Part shown: positions 24,127 to 32,403 of the stretch, one piece after another | How positions within the stretch are numbered: position 1 is the stretch's first letter | Layout: each line of letters begins with the position of its first letter | Assembly: GCA_016934575.1 (NCBI GenBank) | Contig: JAFGSN010000224.1 | Location: 1 to 33,477 of the forward strand | DNA from: Vicinamibacteria bacterium | GTDB taxonomy: Bacteria; Acidobacteriota; Vicinamibacteria; Fen-336 | Direction of reading: 5' to 3' | DNA: 33,477 bases | The notes under the pieces: model-generated | What the model saw: the letters and a program-made list of their open reading frames with translations, nothing else | The model's database searches: none | Told to the model about the DNA's origin: nothing | Program-made: the position numbers and the translations under genes

Positions 24127-25843
24127 TGCCTCCATTCGCGGAAGCGCCATGGAGATAAACGCGCCTTTTCCATATCTCCTGCTGCCCATCGCATACGCGC
24201 TGCGTAATCGAATCAAGCGCCGCGAGCGCGGCGACCTGCTGCGGCTTCTCATATTCGGCGGAATCGGTCTTTTCGTGAGCGCTGCGCTCTTCGCCGTCGC
24301 TTTCTGGGTCACCTGGCAAGCGCTCGACTACGAGGAGCTCGGGGAGTACCTCGTGCGCTTATCGTTGTCTTGGCTTTTTTTGGTTTTTCTATCATTTCTC
24401 GCGTTCAGCGGCCTGGTGGTGTCGCTTTCGACATTTTTCCTTTCAGACGATCTTTGGCTGCTCATGGCCGCGCCGACGACAGGCCGCCGCCTCTTCTACT
24501 CACGCTTCCTGCGGACATGTGGACAAGCATCATGGATGGTGATCGCGTTTCTGCTACCGGCGCTTCTGGCGATTGGAATGGCGAGCTGCGCAAGTCCCCT
24601 GTACTACGTCATGGCAAGCGTCGCTCTCCCTTCATTCGTCGTCATTCCCGTCGCCCTGGGCTGCGCGGCCACCCTTCTGCTTGTGAACGTCTTTCCCGCT
24701 CGACGCACGCGCGACATCCTGCTCCTCGCCGGACTGGCCTTCACGGTGTCCCTGATCCTGCTCGTGCGGTTCCTGCGTCCCGAGCAGCTATTCAACGTTC
24801 GATCGCTTCCCGACGTCACGGCGTTTTTCACTGCGCTTGAGTCAAGATGGACGCCCTTTCTGCCTTCATTCTGGGTGGGTGAAACGCTCTTCACGGCTCT
24901 ACACGGACAAGTGGACTGGTTGCATCTGGGATGCCTGACGACGACGGCGATGGCGTTCACTCTTCTCCTGCGCATCGCCTTCGATCGACGCTACTTCTCG
25001 GGCTGGAGCAAGGCGCAAGAAGCGCGCAAGGCTCGCTTCACGCGCTTGCGCTGGATCGAGCAATTCGTGCGCCGCTTGCCTTTCGAACCCGCAAAACGCA
25101 GTCTGCTTCTCAAGGACGTCAAGGTCTTTTTACGCGACACAACGCAGTGGTCTCAACTGCTTCTGCTTCTTGCGCTGGCTTTCGTTTATCTTTACAACTT
25201 TCACGTCCTCGACCTCAGCCAGATCCCCTATATAAGCGGACTCGTCAAAAGCGCTTACGCTTTCCTGAATCTTACGACGGCGGCGTTCATCCTCGCCGCC
25301 TTGGCCGTTCGTCTCGTTTTCCCGGCCGTCTCGATCGAGGGAGCGGCGTTCTGGATCGTGCGCTCCGCTCCCGTCGACATGCGATCGTTCCTCTGGATCA
25401 AATTCTGGACGGGACTGATACCGACGCTTATATTGGCCGAAACCTTGACAATTTTGTCAAATGAGTTCATGGGCGCCGATCCTTTCCTGAAGGCCGTGTC
25501 CGCCGCCGCCATCTTCTTCATGTCCTTTAGCCTCGTCGGTCTCGCCGCCGGAATGGGCGCCTCCTATCCGCGATATCGAGCGGACAATCCGACGCAGGTC
25601 GCGAGCTCCTTCGGCGGCGTCGCCTATATGGTGTTGGCTGTTTTGTTCATTCTCACTGAGATCGTGCTTCTCGCGTGGCCCACGTCCATCTATCTCTGGC
25701 ATTTCCATCGCGACCTCTCGCTGTCGCCAAACAATCTCGCGCGCATGATCACGGCCTTCTCTCTGGCTACGATCGTTGCGGTTCTTGTGTTCTGGATTCC
25801 CATGCGCCGCGGGATCAGAGCTCTGGAACGCTCCGAGGAATGA
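24113..25843 (+). CDS. ABC transporter permease (putative exporter)
   Basis: Up to 576 residues with about 12 predicted helices in two halves of about six, separated by a basic cytoplasmic segment (KAQEARKARFTRLRWIEQFVRRLPFEPAKRSLLLKDVKVFLRD). The LLKDVKVFLRD piece before the second half is typical of large ABC-2-like exporter permeases. Substrate is unknown; context (membrane-bound transglutaminase-like protein upstream, murB downstream) suggests an envelope component. The first ATG (24113) overlaps the ATPase gene by 14 nt; an ATG at 24149 is an alternative. Confidence 0.88.
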   Translation: MRLSDASIRGSAMEINAPFPYLLLPIAYALRNRIKRRERGDLLRLLIFGGIGLFVSAALFAVAFWVTWQALDYEELGEYLVRLSLSWLFLVFLSFLAFSGLVVSLSTFFLSDDLWLLMAAPTTGRRLFYSRFLRTCGQASWMVIAFLLPALLAIGMASCASPLYYVMASVALPSFVVIPVALGCAATLLLVNVFPARRTRDILLLAGLAFTVSLILLVRFLRPEQLFNVRSLPDVTAFFTALESRWTPFLPSFWVGETLFTALHGQVDWLHLGCLTTTAMAFTLLLRIAFDRRYFSGWSKAQEARKARFTRLRWIEQFVRRLPFEPAKRSLLLKDVKVFLRDTTQWSQLLLLLALAFVYLYNFHVLDLSQIPYISGLVKSAYAFLNLTTAAFILAALAVRLVFPAVSIEGAAFWIVRSAPVDMRSFLWIKFWTGLIPTLILAETLTILSNEFMGADPFLKAVSAAAIFFMSFSLVGLAAGMGASYPRYRADNPTQVASSFGGVAYMVLAVLFILTEIVLLAWPTSIYLWHFHRDLSLSPNNLARMITAFSLATIVAVLVFWIPMRRGIRALERSEE

Positions 25844-25858
25844 ACGTTGCCTCCGACG

Positions 25859-25880
25859 CTTTTGAGTCACGACTCAAAAG
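25859..25880. promoter_or_regulatory. 22-bp perfect inverted repeat before murB
   Basis: Ten-base arms CTTTTGAGTC (25859-25868) and GACTCAAAAG (25871-25880) are exact reverse complements with only AC between. It lies between the permease stop (25843) and the murB ATG (25892). There is no following T-run, so it is a poor terminator. A transcription-factor operator or an mRNA hairpin in front of murB fits better. Confidence 0.5.
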
Positions 25881-25891
25881 GCACGGCATCT

Positions 25892-26962
25892 ATGAGGGAA
25901 AACGTTCCGCTGGCGCCGTTATGCACGCTTGGCGTTGGCGGTCCGGCCCGCTATCTCCTGGACGTGCACGCCGATCTGGAGACGGCGCGACGGGCGCTGC
26001 AATGGGCACGGGAGGAGAAGCTGCCGCTTTTTGTCCTGGGCGGCGGCAGCAATCTGGTCGTTTCCGACGAAGGATTTCCCGGACTCGTGTTGCGTGCCGC
26101 TTTGCGCTCCAGGCGCCTGATTCGTCAAGCGAACGGCATCGCCATCACGCTTGGGGCCGGCGAGATCTGGGATGACATCGTGGAATGGAGCGTTGCCGAG
26201 CGTCTTTCGGGAATCGAATGCCTCTCGGGCATACCCGGATCCGCGGGCGCAACGCCGATTCAGAATCTGGGCGCCTATGGACAGCAGGTCGGCGATACGC
26301 TGATCGAGGTCGAGGCGCTCGACCTCCGCGACGGGTCGCTCGTCTCGTTTCATGCCGATGAATGCGGCCTCGGATATCGCATGAGCCGCTTCAAGGCCAT
26401 GGACAAAGGACGCTATCTCATCCTAGCGGTCAGGCTGTTGTTGCATGAACAACAGCCCGCCCGACTTCGCCACGAGGAACTGGCGCGCATGCTGCATGAC
26501 GGCGGAACGGACTCTCCAACGCCGCGAGACGTGAGGAACGCCGTCATGACGTTGAGACGACGCAAATCGATGGTCCTTGACGACGCCGATGCCAACTCAC
26601 GCAGCGTGGGATCCTTCTTCGTGAATCCCATCGTCACGACGGATGTTTTCGAAAGCGTACGCAACGCCGTTCGCCGGGAATCCCGCGCCGCCTCTGAATC
26701 AGGGCCTCCAGCGCACGAACTTGCCGACGGATTGGTTAAGATTTCCGCAGCTTGGCTCATCGAGCGTGCCGGGTTCCCGCGCGGCTTCCGTCGACGCCGC
26801 GTCGGCCTCTCTCAGCGACACGCTCTTGCGATCGTCAACAGAGGCGGCGCCACGGCACGCGATGTCATGACTCTGGCGCGCGACATCCGCAACGCCGTTC
26901 TCTCGCGCTTTGGCATACGGCTGGCAATCGAACCTGAGTTGCTTGGAGTGGCGCTCGATTAG
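25892..26962 (+). CDS. murB: UDP-N-acetylmuramate dehydrogenase (UDP-N-acetylenolpyruvoylglucosamine reductase)
   Basis: This FAD/NADPH enzyme performs the second step of UDP-MurNAc synthesis for peptidoglycan. The FAD-binding region has APLCTLGVGGPARYL and FVLGGGSNLVVSDEGFPGLVLR, then GIPGSAGATPIQNLGAYGQQVGD, the YRMSRFK block, VGSFFVNPIV (catalytic Ser) and the C-terminal IEPELLG. The GAYGQ form and about 356-residue length point to type I MurB. The ATG at 25892 matches the usual short N-terminus. A TTG at 25847 with a well-spaced GAGGAA would add 15 residues and read through the 22-bp palindrome. Confidence 0.95.
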   Translation: MRENVPLAPLCTLGVGGPARYLLDVHADLETARRALQWAREEKLPLFVLGGGSNLVVSDEGFPGLVLRAALRSRRLIRQANGIAITLGAGEIWDDIVEWSVAERLSGIECLSGIPGSAGATPIQNLGAYGQQVGDTLIEVEALDLRDGSLVSFHADECGLGYRMSRFKAMDKGRYLILAVRLLLHEQQPARLRHEELARMLHDGGTDSPTPRDVRNAVMTLRRRKSMVLDDADANSRSVGSFFVNPIVTTDVFESVRNAVRRESRAASESGPPAHELADGLVKISAAWLIERAGFPRGFRRRRVGLSQRHALAIVNRGGATARDVMTLARDIRNAVLSRFGIRLAIEPELLGVALD

Positions 26963-26998
26963 CATGAGCGCCGGCGCCGCGACGCGTTCAGACGACCG

Positions 26999-27979
26999 TC
27001 ACTGCTTGCGCGACTTGACGGTGCGAATCGCCGCCAGTCGCTGCATGTAATCCCTGAGCTTCAGATCCTGGGGAGAGTCTTGACGTAACACGTGTTTGCG
27101 CGCTTCGCGAAAGCTTGCTTCGGCCGAGGCCCATTGGCCGGCGTCAAAATGCACTCGTCCCATCTGTATATAAATGTCGGCTATCTTGGCGTTGATCGCC
27201 TCGTCGTCGGGACGCCAGATCAACGCTTGTCGGTATTTTTCGATCGCGCTCTTCGTATCCCGTTTCTCCTGCAACAGGAAATCGCCATACTGAACAAGGG
27301 GCTCCGCGCTCTCACGGTTCCGGTTGACGAGCTCCCTCAAGCACCATTCGACATCGACCGTGCGATGCATGCGCGTTGAGAAACGCAAGATCGCATCCAC
27401 CGCGGCGATCGAAGTCGGGTCGAGGCGCGCGGCTTCCTGATATAGCGACACGACGCGTTCGGGCCGATAGTCGGGCTCCGCCGGATCCGGAGCGGGAAGT
27501 GACACGATCGGCCCCCGGCGACCGCGCCGTGAATCCGCGCTTGCCTGGCGCGCAGCCTTCTCAAGCGCGAAACGTCGGATGGCGTGCGGAGCGAGCAAGT
27601 CAGCCTGCGCGAGGTGGGCGCCCGCCAGGTCAGGACGCAGACTGATAGCGCGGTCGAGCAGGTGAAGCGCCCTGATTTCCTCCGTCTTGAACTCAGGCGC
27701 GCGCTCCCCTGGCGCCGGTCGCGCCGTGGCCGGCGTCGGTGAAAGCTCCGCTTTCTTGGCCCATACCAGGCCCTGATAATACAGACTCTCGGGATCTTCG
27801 GGAAGCGTTAGCAGTGTGGCGAGCGCCGCGTCGAGCTGCCCCTGGTCGAGCAACGATCGGGCCTCGGCAATCGGACCTGCCGGCGCCGGCGATGAGACGT
27901 CGGGTGTTTTCTTCACGAAAGGAAACTGCTGGCAGGCGATTGAAATCATCAACAGCATTGAAGCACGCAGCGCTTTCAT
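26999..27979 (-). CDS. TPR-repeat lipoprotein-like exported protein, 326 aa
   Basis: The N-terminal signal MKALRASMLLMISIAC ends in a cysteine at a lipoprotein-like position (SIAC). A Pro/Ala-rich stretch and TPR-like helices follow: IAEARSLLDQGQLDAALATLL, AIEKYRQALIWRPDDEAINAKIADIYIQMG and ASAEASFREARKHVL. The function is unknown; it is likely a periplasmic scaffold. The ATG at 27979 begins the signal peptide; the frame is open to 28021, overlapping the HEAT gene. It is the distal gene of a two-gene unit with the HEAT-repeat protein, and converges with murB after 36 nt. Confidence 0.7.
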   Translation of the reverse strand: MKALRASMLLMISIACQQFPFVKKTPDVSSPAPAGPIAEARSLLDQGQLDAALATLLTLPEDPESLYYQGLVWAKKAELSPTPATARPAPGERAPEFKTEEIRALHLLDRAISLRPDLAGAHLAQADLLAPHAIRRFALEKAARQASADSRRGRRGPIVSLPAPDPAEPDYRPERVVSLYQEAARLDPTSIAAVDAILRFSTRMHRTVDVEWCLRELVNRNRESAEPLVQYGDFLLQEKRDTKSAIEKYRQALIWRPDDEAINAKIADIYIQMGRVHFDAGQWASAEASFREARKHVLRQDSPQDLKLRDYMQRLAAIRTVKSRKQ

Positions 27980-28001
27980 GACGAAGCCAACCTTTCTCCA
28001 T

Positions 28002-29363
28002 CTAATCCGGCATTGGCGCACTCATCTCATCCGACGGAATCGCTGGCACGTCCTCCTGTGGCTCGGTGTCGCTTTCAACGCTCCCCTGCATCCGACGCAA
28101 TCGTTCGACGGCGCGGTTGGCCTCGTCCGTGACACGCACGCTGGGATCCCTGAGCAGCGGTTCGAGATATGGGATCGCGGCCGGATCCCCGATCTGTCCC
28201 AACACGCCGGCAAGCCCGGCGCGAATGCCGGCGTCCGGGTCGCCAAGATAAGGGTAAAGATCCGTGAGATAGGCGCGACCGAGCTCGATGATGTACTTAC
28301 GACAGCGCATGCCGGACGTTCGCGAGGACAGGCCCAGCACCAGTGTGTCGATGAAGGCGCGATCACCAAGCAGAGTGAGCGCAAAAGCATGGGCCAGACG
28401 AAGGCTCTCGTCCCTTTCACGCTGGAAGTCTTTCTTGAACGCCGCGAGCAGCGAGCGATCCGAAATGCGCGCCAAACCCTCGATGACCCAGCGGCGCGTC
28501 TCCGGATCCGGATCCTGGGCCAGAGAAAGGAAAAAATCCCGTTGCCGCGGATCGCCGATGTGACTGAGAGACGCCAACGCCGCCTGTTGAACGCCTCGCG
28601 GCCGGTTCGCGGCGTAAATCTCCCTGAGCATGGGCGCGGCGTCCCTTACGCGTAGCTCCTTGACGGCGCGAATCGCGCGGGAACGCACGTCCATGGAGTC
28701 GTCGTTCAGTAGCGGTATGAGAGCGCCGCCGGCTTTTTCCGCGCCCAGGCGCTCGAGCGCCGTCACCACCTGGGCCCTGACGCCGTCATTCGGATCGTTC
28801 AAAGCCATGACCAGATCATCGATCGCGGATCGGCCGCGTAGCACGCCCAGCGCTGTCGCGGCGTCCTTCCGTATGGCCGCCGCTTCGTCACGCAAACGTC
28901 CCGAGAGAGCTCGGTGAACGGCCGGATCGACCTCTTCCCATGGCGCAATCACTGTCAACTCGTCATCGTCGGAGAATACATCCAGTATTCGATCCATTGA
29001 GCCGCGCCGACTCGTCTCGGAATAGGTCTCCAGGATCCCCCGCACCGCCTCGGAGCGCACATCGGGCGATCCGTCGCGAGTCAGAGTCGTCAAGGCCGGA
29101 ATTCCACGACGATCGTGCATCTTCCTCAAAGTTTTGACGACCGCAAGACGCACTTCGACTTCCGCGTCTCTCACGATCGCCGACAGCGCTTCGATTCCAT
29201 CCGCGCAATTCTGCGTAGCGAGGCTGGAGGCGGCCTGCTGACGCGTCTTGGCCGCGGGACTCCTGAGATTGGCGAGAATCTCGTCGCACGGGGTCGGGGC
29301 GGCATACAGAACGCCCGAGCAACACGACAGAGAAAAAATGCCAACGAGCGACCAGACTTTCAT
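28002..29363 (-). CDS. Exported HEAT-repeat (PBS-lyase-type) protein, 453 aa
   Basis: A signal peptide (MKVWSLVGIFSLSCCSGVLYAA) precedes about nine to ten HEAT/PBS-lyase-like repeats covering nearly the whole protein. Examples are GIEALSAIVRDAEVEVRLAVVKTLRKM, GIPALTTLTRDGSPDVRSEAVRGIL, AIDDLVMALNDPNDGVRAQVVTALERLG and AIPYLEPLLRDPSVRVTDEANRAVERL. A short acidic tail ends it. No lyase catalytic function is implied; such arrays are binding scaffolds, here probably periplasmic. It is followed by the TPR lipoprotein gene, so two superhelical scaffold proteins are co-expressed. Confidence 0.78.
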   Translation of the reverse strand: MKVWSLVGIFSLSCCSGVLYAAPTPCDEILANLRSPAAKTRQQAASSLATQNCADGIEALSAIVRDAEVEVRLAVVKTLRKMHDRRGIPALTTLTRDGSPDVRSEAVRGILETYSETSRRGSMDRILDVFSDDDELTVIAPWEEVDPAVHRALSGRLRDEAAAIRKDAATALGVLRGRSAIDDLVMALNDPNDGVRAQVVTALERLGAEKAGGALIPLLNDDSMDVRSRAIRAVKELRVRDAAPMLREIYAANRPRGVQQAALASLSHIGDPRQRDFFLSLAQDPDPETRRWVIEGLARISDRSLLAAFKKDFQRERDESLRLAHAFALTLLGDRAFIDTLVLGLSSRTSGMRCRKYIIELGRAYLTDLYPYLGDPDAGIRAGLAGVLGQIGDPAAIPYLEPLLRDPSVRVTDEANRAVERLRRMQGSVESDTEPQEDVPAIPSDEMSAPMPD

Positions 29364-29432
29364 TTTACCCAGATCTCCGTGGACTCCGTCCGCCGACGTC
29401 GATCATCGTTCTCGTTCATCCGAATCAGGCCG

Positions 29433-29462
29433 AGCGTAGCATGCGCGTTTCCAGGCTTTCAA
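29433..29462 (-). promoter_or_regulatory. Possible promoter of the HEAT/TPR unit
   Basis: On the minus strand TTGAAA (29457-29462), an 18-bp spacer and TACGCT (29433-29438) give a four- to five-base -35 match and keep the T1, A2 and T6 of the -10. It lies in the 194-bp gap after ctp, about 70 nt before the HEAT start. Confidence 0.35.
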
Positions 29463-29557
29463 GCTTCGACCGGCGCATCGTGAGAAAGGTCTTTGAAAAC
29501 GGGATTGGAGGCTGGGGCCAAGCCGATCCACGGCGATCCTCCCGGCGCGGTCGAGCG

Positions 29558-31231
29558 TCATGGAGATGAGGCGATCGCTCGATCGGCGATGTACTCCTTC
29601 GGACTCTTGAGTAGCTGCTCGGACAGGGGCATGACTTCAAGCGCTTTCTGAACCTGGGGATCCCACTGAAGCGTCCGTCTTCTCGCCAGCCCTTCACCGA
29701 AGACCTGCCGGAGCACCTCTTCGAGAATTCGTCGTGAAAGCGCCTCGCGATGCTCCTCGAGCTCTTCTTCGTCGAAACGAATCTCACGCTCGCGCAGGAA
29801 GTCTCGAAACTGCAGGAACACGGCCTCGTCGACCTCGAAATCGGCGTGGATCTTCATAATCCGCTCCGAAGCATTGTCGGGCCTTTCGCCGGCGCTCGAG
29901 ACACGCCCGTTTTCATCGTCGCCGTTCTCATAGCGCATCGAAAAATCGAAGAACGCGCGTCGCGCATCGAGATAAGAGAGAATCTTGGGCGACGCTTCGG
30001 GCGCCACGCAGAAATCGGGTCCGATGCCGTCGCCGCCGAATACCCGGCGGCCCGCGTCCGTGTATTGAGCCTCTCCCAAGTTCTCCCCGCATTCGCTCCG
30101 GCGCGTCGGCGAGAAGTAGTCCTCGAGCGCGGTCGAGGCATACTCACGCTGGATCAATCTTCCGGAAGGCGTGTAGTACCGCGCCGTCGTCAAGGCCAGC
30201 GCATAACCGCGACCACTGCGCAACGGCATGACCGTTTGCACGAGACCTTTGCCAAACGTGCGTTCACCCACCGTCAAGCCGCGATCGTGGTCTTGCACGG
30301 CTCCAGCCACGATTTCCGAGGCGCTGGCGGAATGCCGGGAAACGAGCAGGACGAGGGGGACGTCGGCGAAACGCCCCGGCCCCTCGGTGACGAAGTCGGT
30401 CTCGTCTCGTTTCGTTCGTCCGCGAGTAAAGACGATCAGCTTTCCCTTGGGCAGTATCAGGTTAGCCACAGCCAGCGCCTGGTCGAGAAGACCTCCGGGA
30501 TTGTCACGAATATCGAGGATGATCGAGCGAGCGCCCTGTTCACTGAGGCGCCCCAAGGCTCTTTCCAGCTCACGCTCGCAAGTTGGCGGATCGCTGCCAC
30601 GGCATGCCGTCGTCTCGTTGAAGTCGGTGAGACGGATATACCCCGTGGTCGGCGTGACCATGAAGTCGTAAGGAACGGAATGTAGCGGAATCTCGTCCCT
30701 TATCACGGTGAATTCGAGCGGCGTGTCGTATCCCTGGCGCACGATCGTGACGCGCACCGACGTTCCCTTGGGTCCTTTCAGCTTTCGCACGGCGTCCTCG
30801 AGGTTCATTCCTCGAGCATCGACGCCGTCGATGCGGCTGATGATGTCGCCGGCGCGAATCCCGAGACGGTGCGCCGGCGTCCCTTCGAAGGGCGCCACGA
30901 CAGTGATATTGCCTTCCACGGACACGACCGAGATGCCGAGTCCGTGATAGGACCCGCGCTGCCGCTCCTGGAGGTAAGTGTTTTCCCTCGGCTCGAGGAA
31001 TCTCGAGTGCGGGTCGAGCGTGCGCAGCATCTCGTTGATCGATGAAGAGATGAGCCGGTCGCTCTTCACCTCGCTTACATACTCACGCTCGATGGCGGCG
31101 AGCATGCCTGAAAAGAGTCGAACATGGTCCTCAAGACGATCCTCGCGAGCCAGGACGCGCCCGCCCAGCCATCCGCCCAGGACGGTCGTGATAACCACGA
31201 CACTCGCGCAAATCGCCCCAAGACGCCTCAT
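29558..31231 (-). CDS. ctpA: C-terminal processing peptidase (S41 family, CtpA/Prc-like) with PDZ domain
   Basis: This 557-residue exported serine protease cleaves envelope proteins near their C-termini. A signal anchor (LGAICASVVVITTVLGGWLGG) precedes a helical region with LDPHSRFLEP, a PDZ domain (about 90-180: YHGLGISVVS, GIRAGDIISRIDGV) and the S41 core. Catalytic S303 lies in HSASASEIVAGAVQDH and K328, 25 residues on, in GERTFGKGLVQ; LDIRDNPGGLLDQA also fits. About 170 C-terminal residues beyond the core are charged and helical. The start is fixed at 31231 by a strong AGGAGG (31235-31240). The frame remains open upstream to 31306, but that stretch lacks support. Confidence 0.93.
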   Translation of the reverse strand: MRRLGAICASVVVITTVLGGWLGGRVLAREDRLEDHVRLFSGMLAAIEREYVSEVKSDRLISSSINEMLRTLDPHSRFLEPRENTYLQERQRGSYHGLGISVVSVEGNITVVAPFEGTPAHRLGIRAGDIISRIDGVDARGMNLEDAVRKLKGPKGTSVRVTIVRQGYDTPLEFTVIRDEIPLHSVPYDFMVTPTTGYIRLTDFNETTACRGSDPPTCERELERALGRLSEQGARSIILDIRDNPGGLLDQALAVANLILPKGKLIVFTRGRTKRDETDFVTEGPGRFADVPLVLLVSRHSASASEIVAGAVQDHDRGLTVGERTFGKGLVQTVMPLRSGRGYALALTTARYYTPSGRLIQREYASTALEDYFSPTRRSECGENLGEAQYTDAGRRVFGGDGIGPDFCVAPEASPKILSYLDARRAFFDFSMRYENGDDENGRVSSAGERPDNASERIMKIHADFEVDEAVFLQFRDFLREREIRFDEEELEEHREALSRRILEEVLRQVFGEGLARRRTLQWDPQVQKALEVMPLSEQLLKSPKEYIADRAIASSP

Positions 31232-31310
31232 GCTCCTCCTATGGCCGTGAATCCAGCCGAGCCTCTTTATCCACGACCTCAAGATCCATCCTAGCGCGGG
31301 CCCCAACCAT

Positions 31311-31351
31311 AAACAAACGCGAGCAATGGTTAAGAACCATCACTCGCGTTT
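31311..31351 (-). terminator. Rho-independent terminator of the outer-membrane protein gene
   Basis: A nested hairpin. The outer stem is AAACGCGAG (31315-31323) with CTCGCGTTT (31343-31351). The inner stem is ATGGTT (31326-31331) with AACCAT (31335-31340) over an AAG loop, with symmetrical CA/CA between. On the minus strand the hairpin is followed by a TTTGTTTAT-like U-rich tail, fitting termination of the upstream barrel gene before ctp. Confidence 0.6.
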
Positions 31352-31417
31352 GACGTGGAGCATGCGCACGTCATTCCAGACTATCGTGAACCGGTCTCAT
31401 GAAGGGGTTGCTCAGGC

Positions 31418-32098
31418 TCAGAAGCGCATATGGAAGCCGACCGTGGCCGATGCGCCGGAGAGGTCAATCCTGTTGTACAGAAAATCATCGCCCATATCGG
31501 ATTCAGCCCACTGATAACGTCCTTCGGCCGTCAGACTGAAGTCGTAGCTGATCGGAACGCGCACGCCGGCGGCGACATGCAACCCTGGCGCCACGCCCGT
31601 GGACTCGAACTCCCCCCAATCGAAGTCATACGAATCGGCGTCAAGGTAAAACTCCCCCCAAGCCTCGTACTTCCAGATCACGAGGTCGCCCCCCACGGCG
31701 ATGTAGGGCTGGATGCTCGCTCGCCGATCCGACGCCAGGAGCTTGAGAGAAATGCCCAAGGGAACCATACTCAAACGAAGTGTTTGAAGAACCGCTCGAT
31801 CGTCTCGGTAGCTCGTATCGTTCGTTCTTGAATAGCCATCGACATGGAGTCCCAGTTCCAGGTGCGGGGCCAGCCGGCGTGTGAACTCGATTCCAAAGAC
31901 GCCGCCAACCCAATCGGATCGACCGACCGTGTAGAGATCCGAATGGTCCTGGAACAGATCGTAGAGCCATTCTTCCCTCGCGCCGCTGTCGGCACGAGGA
32001 AAGAACGCGCCGGCGCGGACTTCCAGGCCGTCTGCTATGCTGAAACGCGGTAGAAGACCGAGGAATGCCACGGTGAGCACTGTCGCCACTCGATTCAT
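31418..32098 (-). CDS. Outer-membrane beta-barrel protein, 226 aa
   Basis: A signal peptide (MNRVATVLTVAFLGLLPRFSIADG) precedes alternating amphipathic strands rich in aromatic and glycine residues (GVFGIEFTRRLAPHLELGLHVDGY, IQPYIAVGGDLVIWKYEAWGEF, FSLTAEGRYQW). It ends SATVGFHMRF, with the C-terminal phenylalanine recognised by the BAM machinery. This is the size of an 8- to 10-stranded barrel. Specific function is unknown. The ATG at 32098 has AGGAGG 7 nt upstream (32106-32111); a frame start 7 codons earlier would include the Shine-Dalgarno. Its transcript seems to end in the nested hairpin before ctp. Confidence 0.78.
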   Translation of the reverse strand: MNRVATVLTVAFLGLLPRFSIADGLEVRAGAFFPRADSGAREEWLYDLFQDHSDLYTVGRSDWVGGVFGIEFTRRLAPHLELGLHVDGYSRTNDTSYRDDRAVLQTLRLSMVPLGISLKLLASDRRASIQPYIAVGGDLVIWKYEAWGEFYLDADSYDFDWGEFESTGVAPGLHVAAGVRVPISYDFSLTAEGRYQWAESDMGDDFLYNRIDLSGASATVGFHMRF

Positions 32099-32111
32099 GA
32101 TCCTTCCTCCT

Positions 32112-32132
32112 CGGGGCAATGAAAAAGCCCCG
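32112..32132 (-). promoter_or_regulatory. 5'-UTR hairpin directly before the Shine-Dalgarno of the barrel protein gene
   Basis: CGGGGC (32112-32117) and GCCCCG (32127-32132) form a 6-bp GC stem with a 9-nt loop. On the minus-strand mRNA the stem ends immediately before AGGAGG. It may protect the 5' end or modulate ribosome access. There is no downstream T-run for termination. Confidence 0.4.
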
Positions 32133-32264
32133 CCTAAAAGAACCTAAGCACAATAAGTGCCAATGCCAACAGGGGTAAAATGGGCGCTTGATCCATCAAA
32201 ACACATGGCATTGTCCCGCGAAGAGGACATTTGCCGATTCCTAACTGGACAGAGACCAAAAGCA

Positions 32265-32340
32265 TGGAGGCGGCGTCCGGACTCGAACCGGAGAGTAGAG
32301 GTTTTGCAGACCTCCGCCTTAACCACTTGGCTACGCCGCC
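32265..32340 (-). tRNA. tRNA-Cys (anticodon GCA), CCA encoded
   Basis: Read on the minus strand, the acceptor stem GGCGGCG pairs perfectly with CGCCGCC. The D-loop has AGTGGTTAAGGC, and the anticodon arm GAGGT-CTGCAAA-ACCTC carries anticodon GCA. The T-arm is TCCGG-TTCGAGT-CCGGA. The discriminator is U, as required by cysteinyl-tRNA synthetase, and the genome encodes the 3' CCA (32265-32267). It is divergent from the FGE-like gene. Confidence 0.95.
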
Positions 32341-32356
32341 GACGTTTACCAGTGCC

Positions 32357-32385
32357 ATTTTAACGTGGTCTCTGGCTGCATCCAA
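32357..32385 (-). promoter_or_regulatory. Probable promoter of tRNA-Cys
   Basis: On the minus strand TTGGAT (32380-32385), 17-bp spacer, TAAAAT (32357-32362, five of six consensus). The predicted start is about 10 nt before the mature tRNA 5' end at 32340. Confidence 0.5.
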
Positions 32386-32403
32386 ACCGCGATATCGATC
32401 CAT

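Noticed and set aside
25859-25880. Rho-independent terminator of the ABC operon
   Set aside because: The palindrome is perfect but AT-rich at its base, has a 2-nt spacer and no T-run follows.
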